A stretch of 64,000 nt of DNA, from NCBI RefSeq assembly GCF_963678635.1, contig NC_087062.1, positions 65,964,647 through 66,028,646 on the forward strand, written 5' to 3'. A program made the position numbers and the translations under genes. Below the pieces are notes generated by a model. That model was not told the DNA's origin. It made no database searches and was given only the letters and a program-made list of their open reading frames with translations. Each line of letters opens with the position of its first letter. Within the stretch, counting starts at the first letter, position 1. Origin of the DNA: Symsagittifera roscoffensis (taxonomy: Eukaryota > Xenacoelomorpha > Acoela > Convolutidae). Positions 21,404-33,094 of the stretch are shown piece after piece.

Positions 21404-22165
21404 TACGACGTCATATTTCTGAGAAACGTCAGAATCGGCCATTTTGGAAGAAAAACCAGAAAAAAATCAGAACAACAATAGTTGCGATAGCGATAACTAC
21501 GAGAATTGTGATAGAAAAACAGCAACGAATTGCAGCGTCAGCAGAGACCGTTCCGAGTTGCAACAATTGTGCCGCTACAATCGTTGCAAGGCCGTTCACA
21601 ACAACCGTAACAACGGTGAAGGGTGGAAAAACAGCCTTCAGGAATGGAGACAAAGTTGTTATTTAGCCGGTTTCAAGAATCCGGGGGGGGGGGGGGGGTT
21701 TCGGGACTTGGACTTAAATCATTTTATACAATCTTTTAGCTTCTCGGTTATGTCTTGAATTGAATTTACTTAACATCTGAATTCATTTTGCGACGATGAG
21801 AAGCTAGGATTTAGGGGGAAAGGGTTGATCCATCTTCGATGGAGATGATGATTATCTAGTGAAGAAAAACATTAGTAATATAATAAGTAGTAGTAGCCCT
21901 GTTTTTAGGAGTGACCTCGTGGTCTGGGGATACTTAGACTCAGCCATGAGCTCACTAATTTTGCATGTAATTAAGTTGATTTGAGTGTTTTGGCCGAAGC
22001 CGAAAGCAGTAACGTTTTTGTCGACCCAAAGTTGGAAAGACCACCAAAAGAACTGGCTTTGATAGAGACGGTGAAAAGCATGTAGAGCTCTGATTAGACG
22101 TTGGCCAGTCGTCTTAGAACCTAGCTTTATTTTCCGTCAATATGTACTTCCGGGCGAACGTTACA
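21404..22165 (+). repeat. Direct repeat D1, candidate 5' LTR segment
   Basis: 762 bp matching 44752-45495 in the same orientation with scattered differences. It begins acgacgtcata and ends gaacgttaca. It includes cagaatcggccattttggaag, a tgagaagc...ggttgatccatc block and ttggccagtcgtcttagaac. A G16 run (21683-21698) replaces the ccggagggg of the other copy. It directly abuts a diverged F module (22166-22650). I see no matching target-site duplication and no clear primer-binding site, so LTR status is inferred. Confidence 0.7.
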
Positions 22166-22650
22166 TAGATGTTTTTATGGCGCTCCTGGGTGTTATTCTT
22201 TTTTATCATCATGACCGGCAGAACCGTTAACGAGTACTCCGCGCCGAGCGTATGCTGATAATAACGCCCTTAATAGGCCGTAACCGCCGGGGCGGAGGGA
22301 TAGTTCGGAACGCGGAAGCCTTCCGGATTCCCTTGAATAGCTTTTAACCTAGTTAAGACCGAAAATTCACGAACCAGGAAGGGTGGGGGATTCGCGGTCC
22401 AGTCATCTCCTGAGTGGCCCGTGACCAAAAACACTTAAAGATATATTTAAAACCAAACAAAAAGTAGTATAGTACCCAAGAAAAACAAAAAATATAAAAA
22501 ATAACTGAGAAAACCAAAAACAGTAAAAAAAAGTTTTAAAAAAATCATTAGAAATCACCCTCCAGACAAGATGTAATCCGACCCTCTCGTTTGTTGTTGA
22601 TAGATACATAGTTGTTACAGGCATTCATATCAATCAAGATCGTTACGATC
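22166..22650 (+). repeat. Diverged family module F'
   Basis: Starts with tttttatggcgctcctgggtg, as in the right-end module (62903 onward). It then has an A-rich tract and ends with gatcgttacgatc (22638-22650), the counterpart of gatcgtttcgatc. The middle is strongly diverged. Its place between D1 and the gag leader mirrors F in the other elements. Confidence 0.55.
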
Positions 22651-22718
22651 ATTTTTGTAGCCCGTTTGTGAGGCTTGTACTGTAGGGTTGTTTGAGTATT
22701 TAAGCACGTTAATGCTAA

Positions 22719-24290
22719 TTTGCGCTCAATCCGGAAGCGTCTGCTGATTTGCGCTCAATCCGGAGGGGTCTTGGGAGAAGACTGATCCGGCAAGCAGCAC
22801 AAGGAGCAACAAGGAGGGGCTCAATGACAACGACAGTCGACTGTTGGGTATCGTTAACAAGTTTTGTATCCCTTTTGGTACAAAAAAAATATGATAGTAA
22901 TCTGTGGGGGGCTCGACAGTGCTGCACTGTAGTGACCCTTCACCGAAATGCGAAAATCCGAGTTGAGCACCTTAATTCGGATATTGAACAAACCTGGAGG
23001 GGTATAGTATTACTAATATTATCACTTATATAGCCTATATTAATACTCCTATTTCGTTTTTCAGTGAAAAACACAGTAAGCGGACCGGTTTTTATGGTCA
23101 AAATAGCGATATTTTGATCCCCCCACAAATCGCGATTTTTGAAATATCGATATTTTTTGAAACGGAAAAAAGCGCTAAATTAGTGAGTTACATCGTAATT
23201 GTGCTAGTATAATAGGTAGAACCGGTTGAGTTTAGTTCAGAAGTGGTTGGAACTTTCGTGATTTTTGAGAAAACGGAACACTATAAAATCAGAAATTTTT
23301 TTGAAATTTTTGAGTTAGGACAGTAAAAATGGTTGTTCGGACAACGCCCACTAGTGAATCTACAGGTTTTAAGACCCGTTTACCTAAAGCCTTCTGGATT
23401 ACAGTGAAATCGAACTTAACGTGTTTGATTCAGTGGATTCATCAACCCGGAGGGGTCCAGGTAGCATAGTTTTTCGCAAATTTTTCCAACTAAAGCGTTT
23501 TAGATCGGGTTTGTTGCATTGAACTAGAAGAGTATAGGCCTTTTGAGCTCGGATCAATAATTTTTAGGTCGAAGAGAACAGAATTGCGGAAAAAGTTAGG
23601 CGGAACCTATAAGAGAGAAATTACTTGACTTTAGAAAAAAGACGTTTTGGTTAATAACTTTGAAACTACTGGACAGATCCAGTTGATCTTGGTACAATTA
23701 GATCAGAAATTAGCTGATCTTACTAAAAGGAACAAAATTTTATCAAAAAAATAGGCGTGAAAATTTTTTGAGATTGTTTTTAGCAAATTCACCAATTCGG
23801 GAGGGTAGACCCCTCACCTTTTATAATTTTTTTTTGGAAAACCCTTACACCCCTACCAAAGAGTAGAAACGGTTGAATAGGGCAATTTTACGCTGTTCTA
23901 GACAAAAAAGGAAGGCTAAAGGCACAAGAAAATCCTGATTGAGCCGAAATTAGGCTAGCGATAAGACCCTTCACCGTTAGCGTGAATTGTCAAATAAGAG
24001 GCTTAACTTCAATCCAGAAGGGTTAAGGGAGAGACCGCATATCCTTCCTAGTTAATACAGACAGCATAATAGCATCGGAGAACGTATCCAGAGGGGTACA
24101 TGTTAAAAATCGAAGAAGTCTTAGAAAAGCTATTTTTACAAAACCGAAGGGGTCCCAATCAGGAGGGATCCAAATGTTTCCTAATTCGGAGGGGTCCCAA
24201 TCAGGAGGGGTCCTACTTTTGCTAATCCGAAGGGGTCTCAATTTTGCCAATCCGGAGGGGTACTGTTTTTGTCAACACGGGGGGGTATTA
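22719..24290 (+). repeat. Dispersed CCGGAGGGGTCC-like motif array
   Basis: About a dozen copies of a degenerate (a)atccggaggggtcc motif at roughly 22728, 22757, 23446, 23795, 24011, 24086, 24143, 24158, 24183, 24200, 24222, 24248 and 24274. The densest part (24143-24290) has copies every 15-26 bp. All lie on the plus strand, the sense strand of the element. Confidence 0.75.
23101..23155. promoter_or_regulatory. Cluster of three palindromes including TATCGATA
   Basis: AAATAGCGATATTT (23101-23114, imperfect), AAATCGCGATTT (23127-23138, perfect) and AAATATCGATATTT (23142-23155, perfect), within 55 bp. The last includes TATCGATA, the DRE core bound by DREF-type factors in insects. A regulatory role here is inference only. 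Confidence 0.35.
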
Positions 24291-25045
24291 TTTTTGTTGA
24301 AGGACTAAGGTAAGCAGAAGAAAAGATAATAGTGAGGGGTGTTAGATTATTAAGAGACAGGCTAGGAACCAGTGACTGCACTGGTAACTTGCCTTTCAAA
24401 AAAGAACAGACCAAAACAAAACAGGTCCAAACTCGGATATTCGCGACACTACGTCTAAATAAAAAAAACAGTTGGTAACTCATTGGTGTGGATTGAAATC
24501 CAAAACGTTTTTGAGAAAAGTGACTGCACTGAGGATTTTAGTAGGTCTAGCTCGGGCAGTCCGAAGGCAGATAGGTAACAGAGGACTCGGTGGGTGCAAT
24601 AGACACCCATTGAGGAAATTACTGCCTTCAAGTTTTGTCTGTTTGGTGCAGCACCAAGCAGAGAAAGCTCTTTCTTTATAAAACAAGTTCGACTTTTGTA
24701 CTGCGATCGACTAAAAGTACAATACACATACTTTTTTCATGAAATATTCTTATTTTGTTATATCTGGTTTTAAATCAATAGTTTGTGCTTGATTGGGCAG
24801 TGAATATACTATCTTTTAAATTGACTGATATCATCATACTGTGCTGATACGATTACGAATAAGAATCAATTATTGTGAATAAGTTGTAAATACGCTGTGC
24901 CGTGATAACATACAAGGATTCGTGGTCACTATTTAATAGAAACTTTTGAAGTTTATTGTTTTGTGTTATTATTATCAGTAGTCAGATCAAAAGGACACTA
25001 ACAATCGAATTGAGTGTTTAGATAGTAAGAAGTGATAAAGTGAAA

Positions 25046-25858
25046 ATGGTTCTAGACAAGTCTAGGATACCTAAACGAAGTAATAGCTCTAGGAAATTCA
25101 TACCTGAAAAGCAAAGAAAAGCAATGACCGACCCTTTTGTGGAACGGATCACACGAACCCGGACCGACAAAGGCGAGACGTTTTCAGGCAGAATGGTTGA
25201 AACCAGGAGTCAGAAGTCCTCAGAAGAGCAAAAAGCCATGGACCAGGCCATGAATGAGACCCAGGAAATACATCGACCGGAGGGGAGAGACAGAAGGCTG
25301 GCGAGTGAATCTACTCCGGTAGAACAAGGCCAAGATTTTGCCACTTCCACCGGGACACTGGACCGAGAGGAGATGTCGGATCTGTCCGACATCTCTACTG
25401 AATTTCTGGCAATTAGAAGATCTCCCACAGACAACACCATGATGGCAGGCATGACGGAGAAACAGACAACGTCCTCATCGTTCTCAGAAAAAATGAAGAA
25501 CACTTTCGGAAACATCTTTCCATTCACCATGGGAGTGGGTACAGGAAATGAAGGTGAATCCCAGGAGGAAGAAGAGGACGATGAGGAGCAAGTGGACTTT
25601 GGATCTCAAGTCAACCTCAATAGTTCGACCCAGGAGAACGAGGCATACACCGACAGAGAGACTGCAACCATGGACAAATTTGGTGTGGTGAGAACGATAA
25701 GCAAAGACACAAACACATCAGGCCAGTCAAGAGACTTTGTGAGTATGACAAATTCGGAGACGCGAACTGGGGAGAATAGAAACATAGGGCTAGGCAACGC
25801 ATCGGCGGATCCTGAGGTGGATAATGAAAATACGTCGAGGCAGAGAATCAAGGCCTGA
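25046..25858 (+). pseudogene. gag N-terminus (plus-strand element)
   Basis: Open from ATG at 25046 (MVLDKSRIPKRSNSSRKF); a GTG at 25040 is two codons upstream and unlikely. It encodes about 270 residues: basic start, then acidic Glu/Ser/Thr-rich sequence (QEEEEDDEEQVDFG). It corresponds to the gag N-terminus of the minus-strand family in charge pattern and in a shared MV(N/E)TRS motif. It ends at TGA 25856-25858, where the frame should continue. Confidence 0.7.
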
Positions 25859-25894
25859 ATCTCGACCAGCACGAAGCTACCTGGGATCGATAGG

Positions 25895-26770
25895 GTGACA
25901 CCGCCGCTAGTGACGTCACTAGTAGAAAACGGGGCATCATTAGAAGAAGCCTTGAACAACATTGTGGGCAGTATAGGAGAACAAAATGAACAGATGTCCA
26001 TTAAAATGAGTGAACTAGAAAGAGCAGTCCACGTTGAAAGAGAAAGTCTGCGGGAAGAAATAAATGCAATAGACAAGAAGTTGGTAGGAGCGAAAAACGC
26101 TTGAAGGAAAGAACGGACGAGCACATAGCAAAGAACTTGTCGCGAATGACAAGAGAAGCGGAACAGAGAGAGTTACGCTTAAGAGACGACATGGAGAAGT
26201 TAAGAATTCAGCAAGAGCAGTCTCTTGGGACTCTTGACACAAAGATAGATGCGATGATGGAGAGGCGAACTCAGGCTATCATGGATAGGTTGGACGGGCT
26301 ACTAGGCAGCAAGAGTGGACCAAAGAGAAGGGGAACCGAACTCGGCAGGTCCCAGCAAGGAGCCAAAGGTCAGCTCCAATGACCATCAAAGGAGGAGGAC
26401 ATATGAATCCACTAGAGGTAGGGGCAGTTCATCAGGTTATGCCACAAGGGATAATAGAACATGGGGCCCAAACAGTAGAGCAAGTTCAACAGGGAACAGA
26501 CAGACCTCAAACGAACGACCGACGCAAGGCACACATGCAACTGGGAGAGTTGATTCCGGCAACAGGAGACATGCGAGCCCAGGGAGGAACCATGTGGGCC
26601 AAGGGGGAAACAGTCACGGCGATTCGGATTGCAGGGATGCGCCGAATACAGAGCCCTTAACAAGGTGCGATGATACTCAGGCGGGGCACTCGAGAGATGC
26701 TACGGCAATAGCCACAGCCTTTGAACCCCTAAACAGGTCTTTGGAGACATGCCTGACGAGGTTATCCTGA
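25895..26770 (+). pseudogene. gag coiled-coil and linker region (plus-strand element)
   Basis: Three short frames in succession. The first two (25895-26104 and 26101-26382) read as one coiled coil (SIGEQNEQMSIKMSELERAV, TREAEQRELRLRDDMEKL) split by a one-base shift. The third (26315-26770) is a Gly/Arg/Ser-rich linker. Position and composition match the coiled coil and linker before the capsid-like domain in the copy C gag. Confidence 0.6.
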
Positions 26771-26799
26771 ACTAATGAACGCAGTGAAAAGTCTAGAAG

Positions 26800-27175
26800 A
26801 GTCTTTAAGAAACCAAGATGCTATAAAGACGAATGTGACGGCTGCATTGACACCTGGATAGAGGTGATGAAACTGCCTTTTGAGGAAGAAGACCTGTCAG
26901 AAAGGCAAGAGTGCAGTGCATTCACCAGTAACTTGGAAGGGACAGCCCTAAACGCCAAAAAGCAATATCAGCGGGATACCGCTGAGAAAATCTTCGAAAT
27001 CTTGTTGAATCGTTTTGGCTCAGGGGTGCAGGGACACCAAGCAATGATGCGCTTCGAGAAAAGGAAGCAACGAGAAGATGAGACGATAGACAAGTTTCTA
27101 GACGAGTTGGAGATGCTTAGAAGGCGTAGCCAACCGGGCGAGTCGAACAGGAGGATGAACATGGCGGTAGCCTGA
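26800..27175 (+). pseudogene. gag capsid-like domain (plus-strand element)
   Basis: Contains CDGCIDTWIEVMKLPFEEED, FEILLNRFGSGVQGHQAMMR and DETIDKFLDELEMLRRRS, clearly homologous to the minus-strand gag. It ends at a TGA at 27173-27175, after which KFIGGVKNDELR continues in frame before a further break, so the domain is split. Confidence 0.82.
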
Positions 27176-27258
27176 AAATTCATCGGTGGCGTGAAGAATG
27201 ATGAACTTCGAATAATGCTAGCAACGCATTACAAACCAATGCGCCAACACCAGAGGAG

Positions 27259-27821
27259 TTGAGGCTCAAGTCAAAAGAGTATCTTTTGTTGAAACCTCCT
27301 TCGAGATCTGGATATTATAAGAACAATTATGGCAATTTCAACAACGGACCAGCAAACCAAAGGAACAACTGGTACAAACCGAGGGATGATATGGACAAGA
27401 GACGCTTTTGTGCCAATTGCAGTTCAACGGACCATCATGTGTCCGCATGCCCAACTTATAAACAGGGCATGAAAGCCTCGAGGACGAAAATGCGTCAGAA
27501 GTCAATCATGAAGATTTCATGAGAGGAGTAATTGCAAAATTCGGCCCGAGGTGTTTCTTTTGTAACTTGGAAGGTCATTTAAAATCAGATTGTCCGCAAT
27601 TCTGGGATACTTTAGCAGACATCAAGCATCCAAGGCATGAGGAAGCTTTATCAGGAGTGAAAGCCAGCAAGGATCGCCTATTGAGTGAAGCGGAGGCGCG
27701 CAGTAAAGACAAACCGCAAGAGCTGGCGACGAAGAAAATGCAAGCGGTAACTGAAGAGACATGCGAACCGGAACTAGTGACTGCGGCCGATGACTTCAAG
27801 ATTGATTATAGGGCAGCATGA
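27259..27821 (+). pseudogene. gag nucleocapsid, two CCHC zinc knuckles (plus-strand element)
   Basis: Two frames. The first (27259-27522) carries CANCSSTDHHVSAC and the second (27519-27821) CFFCNLEGHLKSDC. Both match CX2CX4HX4C. The frames meet at an ATGA overlap created by a frameshift, not by programmed design as far as I can tell. They should have bound RNA in the particle. Confidence 0.82.
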
Positions 27822-28327
27822 GGGATGCTCTAAATAGAGTGCAGCAGGAACTGGTGACAAAAGAGATCGAACAAAAAGTGAAACTCGAACTGGAAATTGA
27901 GAAACTACAGGAGAAACTGAATACCTTCGAGGCAACAGAAGTCGAAGAGACAAATGCACCAAGTAGTTTGAGCATGAAACTTAATGTGATCTCCGGGCAG
28001 AGGTTCGGCATGGTGCCACAAGGAAGCAAATTACAGTCAATAATCTCGGTAGCAGGACACCAGGTAATCAGAAATCTGAGTGAACCATCAGAGTTCACTT
28101 TGATGCTTTTGGACAAATATGCAGATTATCTGATGCAGGCGGAGCCACGCACTGAGTCAAGAGCTGTGCGAGCACTACTAACAACGGGTGGCCCTCGCAT
28201 AAAGAAGCTTCATGGACGCTACGTGGAAGTCTATGGACCGTATCAAGTGATGCTGAATTTGGATGGAATCAGTATCTACATTAGGACTTACGTGACAACA
28301 GATAGTGACCAAATAGGGCAGATCTAA
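27818..28327 (+). pseudogene. gag C-terminus to protease N-terminus (plus-strand element)
   Basis: 169 residues reading from the helical gag tail (EIEQKVKLELEIEKLQEK) through GHQVIRNLSEPS into the pre-protease region (DKYADYLMQAEP). Here gag and pol are in one frame, whereas the minus-strand family has a one-base offset at the same place. A single TAA (28325-28327) separates it from the protease frame that continues at 28328. Confidence 0.75.
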
Positions 28328-29161
28328 TTGGGTGAGGAGGAACTCAAAGTCCGCAGGATAGGCCATGACGCCATGATGGAACAAGACGCAGTACACATTG
28401 GGTGTGAAGTAGATGTGACTGCGCATCTGCTCGACACCAATGGCAAGAAAATCGGAGTCACAGGGCTTCTGGACACAGTAGCGGTAGTGAGTGTGATGCC
28501 GATAAAAACTTGGGAAAGAATGGGCTTCGCGAGGGAAGATCTAATTCCAACGAATTTTCGACTGGCCGCCGCCAATCGAGGATCGATTTACGTAGCCGGA
28601 AGAACACCAATAACGGTTCTCCACATGGGAGGACGGGATCTTTGGATGAGCTTCCTGGTGGTAGAAAATTTGGACGACGCCGACCAATTCATCTTGGGCA
28701 GAGATTTCGTCAGGAATTTTGACGTGATGATCGACTTGAACAACGGTCTAATAAGGATTAGGAACTTGGATTGGAAGTATGTTAAAAAACCAATTAAAAG
28801 GATAATAACAGACGAAAACAAGGTACCAATTTTTTTAGACAGAAAAGTAAAACTACAGCCGGGACAAGCAATAGTAGCAATTTTTAGAATGAGAAATTCA
28901 AATTTGTTAAGTGATAGTAAACAGTTTTGTTTGGTACCGAATCCAAATAGTCAAAGCTCAGTGATTTTAGGCCGGAGCTTCTCGGTAACGCGAAACGAAC
29001 TGTGTGTCAGTGTGTTCTTGAACACACTGGACACCACGGTTTCAATCCAGCGTGGAAAGAAGCTTGGTTACGCTTTGCCGATGAGGACCGACTATGAAGA
29101 GACACAAAACTTGAAGAAATATAGTGTGAAAGACTATCCTTATCATGCCAATGAAAATTAA
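28328..29161 (+). pseudogene. Aspartic protease with DTV in place of DTG (plus-strand element)
   Basis: 277 residues. The active-site loop reads GLLDTVAVVSV (DTV at 28472-28480), whereas the minus-strand copies have LLDTGAVLSV. The glycine of D-T-G is essential in retropepsins, so this enzyme is probably dead. The remainder (ILGRDFVRNFD, FLNTLDTTVSIQRGKKLGY) is collinear with the minus-strand protein. It ends at TAA 29159-29161, before the RT linker. Confidence 0.82.
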
Positions 29162-29199
29162 ATTTTTAAATATATTTAATGAATTAAAATCTATTTCTA

Positions 29200-29976
29200 A
29201 ATTGTTTTCAATGAAGTCCGACAAGGACGACGGCTTATCGAGCTGCTCGAATTTTCCTAACGCCCCTCGTCTTATGAACTAGAGTCTGACAAACCGGTTG
29301 TGCCAGAGGTAGAACACTTGAAAGGGAAAATAGGCGAGGGAGATTTCGAGCTACTACGGTAGGTTTTAAATCGGAACGCGGAACACGAAATCGAACTCGA
29401 GGAAGGCGCCGTTCCCCATAGGGAAGGCGCAAGACGAATGACGCCATATAATTCGGAAGCGTGCCGAGCGGAAATAGAAATGTTGCTCGAATACGACATG
29501 ATAGAACCCTCGATATCGCCATGGGCTTGCGGGGTAGTAATGGCGAAAAAGAAAGGGGGCAGCTTAGGTTTTGTTGCGACTTTCGCTACTTGAACGCGGT
29601 AACGATAAAAGATGCATACCCGATACCTCGAATAGACGAGAGCCTCTCTAAACTTGGTGATGCCATGTTCTTCACCACATTGAACTTGGGTTCTGCCTTC
29701 TGGCAGGTCCCTCTGCGGAAGAAGGATAGAGAAAAGACCGGATTCGCGTGTGAGTTGGGGTTGTACCAGTGGAAGCGGATGCCCTTTGGCTTGTGCAACG
29801 CAGCGGCCACTTTTCAAAGACGGATGGCTCGGGCTTTGACCAGAATGACAAAGAAGTACGGGAATCTTGTGATGTGTTACGTGGATGACGTAGTCATAGC
29901 AACACCGACCCTGGAAGACAACATTGATCGGCTCGATGAGGTCTTTGGACTTGAAATGCAAACCACCGAAATGTGA
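29200..29976 (+). pseudogene. Reverse transcriptase fingers and palm (plus-strand element)
   Basis: The linker and fingers (AVPHREGARRMTP, SPWACGVVMAKKKG) are in a different frame from the palm (LRFCCDFRYLN, DAYPIPRIDESLSKLGDA), with a shift at about 29555. Motif A reads TTLNLGSAFW: the catalytic Asp is replaced by Asn (AAC at 29683-29685). Motif C YVDD (29878-29889) is intact. A frameshift at about 29940 leads into the next frame. The linker also seems shortened around 29360. So the RT is broken in frame and in catalysis. Confidence 0.87.
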
Positions 29977-32900
29977 AATCCTTAGGGATTCATTCAAGTA
30001 CCTGCGAAGAATGGTGGACAGGCATGGTGTGAGGCCGGACCCGGAAGCAGTAGAAGCTGTGTTGACATGGAAGGCTCCCAGAATGGACACGCAGCTCATG
30101 AGCTTCCTAGGGTTTGCCAACTACTACCGTGAGTTTATAAAAGGATATGCAGACAAGGTGTATCCGATGCAGAAGCTGATGCGCAACAAAGGGAAAAAGT
30201 TCGAATGGAGCGATGAAGCTCAAACGGTTTTTGAGATCATAAAGCGGGAACTGTGCGAAGCGCCAGTGCTAGGCATGCCCACTGAAAAGGGCATGTATGT
30301 TTTTGACACAGACGCATCAGTAGTAGCCATCTCGGGAATACTGCATCAGGAGCAAGAATGGAATGGGAGAACCGTTCTCCGTCCCATAGCATATGGCAGT
30401 AAGGTGCTAAAAGACACTGAGATGAAATATGGTGCACCAAAAACAGAAATGTTTGCAGTAGTCACATTTGTGGAAAAGTACCGCGCATACTTGGGGAGCG
30501 CTCCCTTTAAGTTAAGCGTGGACAACAGGGCGTTATCCTGGTTGAAGACATACTCGATGAATCAGAGTTATATTGGTAGGTGGATAGTAAGATTAGATGG
30601 CTACCACATGATAATCGAGCACAGGATGCGTGACAAACACCAGAACGCTGACAGCGTCAGCAAGAAAACCGAAATCTATGAAAGACTGGAACAGAAGCAG
30701 GCCAATCAGGCAGAAATAAAGGAAGGATTCTCGTTTCTGGACAAAGAAACTTATGAAGTGCTTCCGTTGACGAGATGGTTGGACAAGTCTGGACATCCAA
30801 TTCCAGGACATCCTGAGTTACCTGTAGAGAAAGCAGCCGAGATAAAGATCCTATCCATGAAGGACGCGGTGCCCTTGGATATGTTGCTGCGCTCAAACCT
30901 GGTACAGCAGGAACTCTCTCGCATGAACATTAACAGCCTCTCATTATTGGATAAAACTGTGCAGGTCACACCACAAGTGATGCGGATGCTGGGTGGATTG
31001 TTAGAGAGAGAAGTGACCAGAAATGACCCCGAGTGGGCAGCAGCAGTGGCATCACTGACAGTCAGGGAGGAGGTGAAGATCATGCCGTCTAGACGACAAC
31101 ACAAAGAGAACGAGAGGGATTGTAGGACAATAGTTCAGCTACTAGTATCCTCGATACCACACGAGGTTTTAACCAGTACTTCATACGGACGGAAAGAACA
31201 GGGGAGCAATACGCCAAGGAAAACCGTTACCTTTGTGGACCAGGATAAAGAAGGTGAAAATGTTGAACAAAAACTGGTGCAAGATTGTTTGTCCGGGGAG
31301 ATGAACGATGAGAAGAGCCATCGAGTTCAAGATCAACACCCGGGACAAAGAAGTTTGTCCGGGAATTCTGATGTAGACGAGGAATTTCTTGATAGGAAGC
31401 AGGACTTGGAGAACAAAGTTTTGTCCGGGGAGTTCAGATGGATGAGAAGAAAGCACAGAACTGACCCAGGAGATGGTGCAGACTCCGTCGCAGACTCTTC
31501 AACAGATGACAACTCCCGAAACTCAGGAATTGACACCTACTCAGTCAGGAACTCGAGCTCAGGATTGGAACTGTCAGAGTTAGCGATCCACACACTACTA
31601 GTGGAAACTCGAGCAAGGGATCTGGATAGAGAGGTATACCAGGACACTGATAGTGATCGCTACCTCATACCAGGTGAAAGAGTCTTTGATAACGCAGCGG
31701 ATGATCTGAAGACAAACGCGGTATCGAAACGTTCGATGAGTCTGTTGCCGCAAAAAGAGGTAGTCAGGACTGATCTTCAGCCATTCGAACATGAAACACA
31801 GCCATTGGCAAAGATTTGGTGCGTTAAGATGGAGGAGGATACGCATCGGCCCAATGAGCTGAATAGTCAGATGAGGGTCATGAAGACGTACTTGGAGGCG
31901 AGATACAGATTCTCGGATCTTCTAAGAGCGCATAGAAAAGACCGCATGACAAGCAACCTGAAAAGGTGGATCGAAAATGGTTCTCCGGACAAAGGAGACC
32001 TCGAGCAAGACAGTTACCGCATTCTGAGACAATTTTTTATGCAGAAAGAGGGAAGGTTATACTTGAACAAAGACGGGATTGTGGCTTGCAAGAGAAGAGA
32101 TGAGGACAAAGTCCTATACAAGTATAAAGCGATAGTGTTGCCGCAACTCTATCATACAGAACTCTTATTCAGGTCGCATAATCAGATGGGCCATCAGGGG
32201 ATCGACAAAGTGTATCAGAGGATCCTGAAGCGCTTTGAGTGGCCTGGAATGAAAAAGGCATGCGAGAAGTGGGTAACAGCATGTCTGTTATGCCAACAAG
32301 TCAAGGATCCAAGGAACTTGCGATTTCCCTTACAATCGATCGAGTCGTCTGAATTCAACGAGGTGGTGCAGATAGATCACCAAAAGATATGCATGACAGA
32401 CAGTGGTTATAATCAGGTCTTGGTCATGATAGATCACTTCACGAAGTATGCAGAGGCCGTGCCCTGCATAACTGCCTCGGCGGAAGAGACGTGCGACCAC
32501 CTGATCAATACGTGTATAGCTAGACACGGTTGTCCGATGACGTTTCAATCGGATAATGGAACAGCTTTCGTAGGAGAGCCCACGAAAGAGCTAAAGAGAC
32601 GCTCACAGGTTGCTCAAGCTCACTCTACGACATACCATCCCCAGACAAATGGCTTAGTGGAAAGGCAGAATCGAACGTTAGTGTCGATGCTGAGGGTATA
32701 TTGTTCCAGTTACATGACCGATTGGGACAGATATCTTCCACAGGTGATGGGAGGTTACAATAGCACACAGCATTCCACCACCGGGGTTAGTCCACATATG
32801 ATGCTGACCCGGCACGAGAAGTCTTTGCCCTTGACTTTCTTCTACCCAGAGTATGAGGGTGAGGAGACGTCACCACAGGTCTATGTAAGGGATGTAATAA

Positions 32901-33094
32901 GACGTCAGCAGGAGTTAAACGACTTATGTAGACGAAATACTCAGCAGGCACAGGCAAGGAAGAGGAAAAGATTTGACAAGAAAGCAGCTGGTGCAAAACC
33001 TTATTCGGTAGGGGGCTATGTATTGGTATTTCAGAACGTCATACCACTGAAACGAACGAAAAAGCTTCTAAAAATAGGAGGGGACCCTTCATGA
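29924..33094 (+). pseudogene. RT thumb, RNase H and integrase (plus-strand element)
   Basis: The longest frame in the window, 1056 residues. Order: RT thumb (SFLGFANYYREFIKGY), then RNase H with DTDAS, ALSWLKTYS and DKHQNADSVSK. A long acidic linker of about 400 residues follows, then integrase. The integrase zinc domain is HX4HX29CX2C (SHNQMGHQG ... CLLC). The catalytic core has Asp at 32375-32377, Asp at 32552-32554 and Glu at 32660-32662, that is D-x58-D-x35-E, the retroviral DD35E spacing. The C-terminus has a basic stretch RKRKRFDKKA. The frame ends at a one-base shift inside the GPF-like module (33075-33094). The integrase itself looks catalytically complete. Confidence 0.9.

Larger units (their letters stand above)
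22651..25045 (+). other. 5' leader of the plus-strand element
   Basis: 2.4 kb between module F' and the gag ATG with no convincing gene. It contains a 29-bp duplicated ttgcgctcaatccgga (22719 and 22748), a cluster of palindromes (23101-23155), a scattered array of ccggaggggtcc-like motifs to about 24290, and AT-rich sequence from 24690 to the gag start. Short open frames here are not supported. Confidence 0.6.

Noticed and set aside
27519-27522. ATGA stop-start overlaps in gag as programmed reinitiation
   Set aside because: The homologous gag in tandem copy C is one continuous frame across the same region, so these are ordinary frameshift scars.
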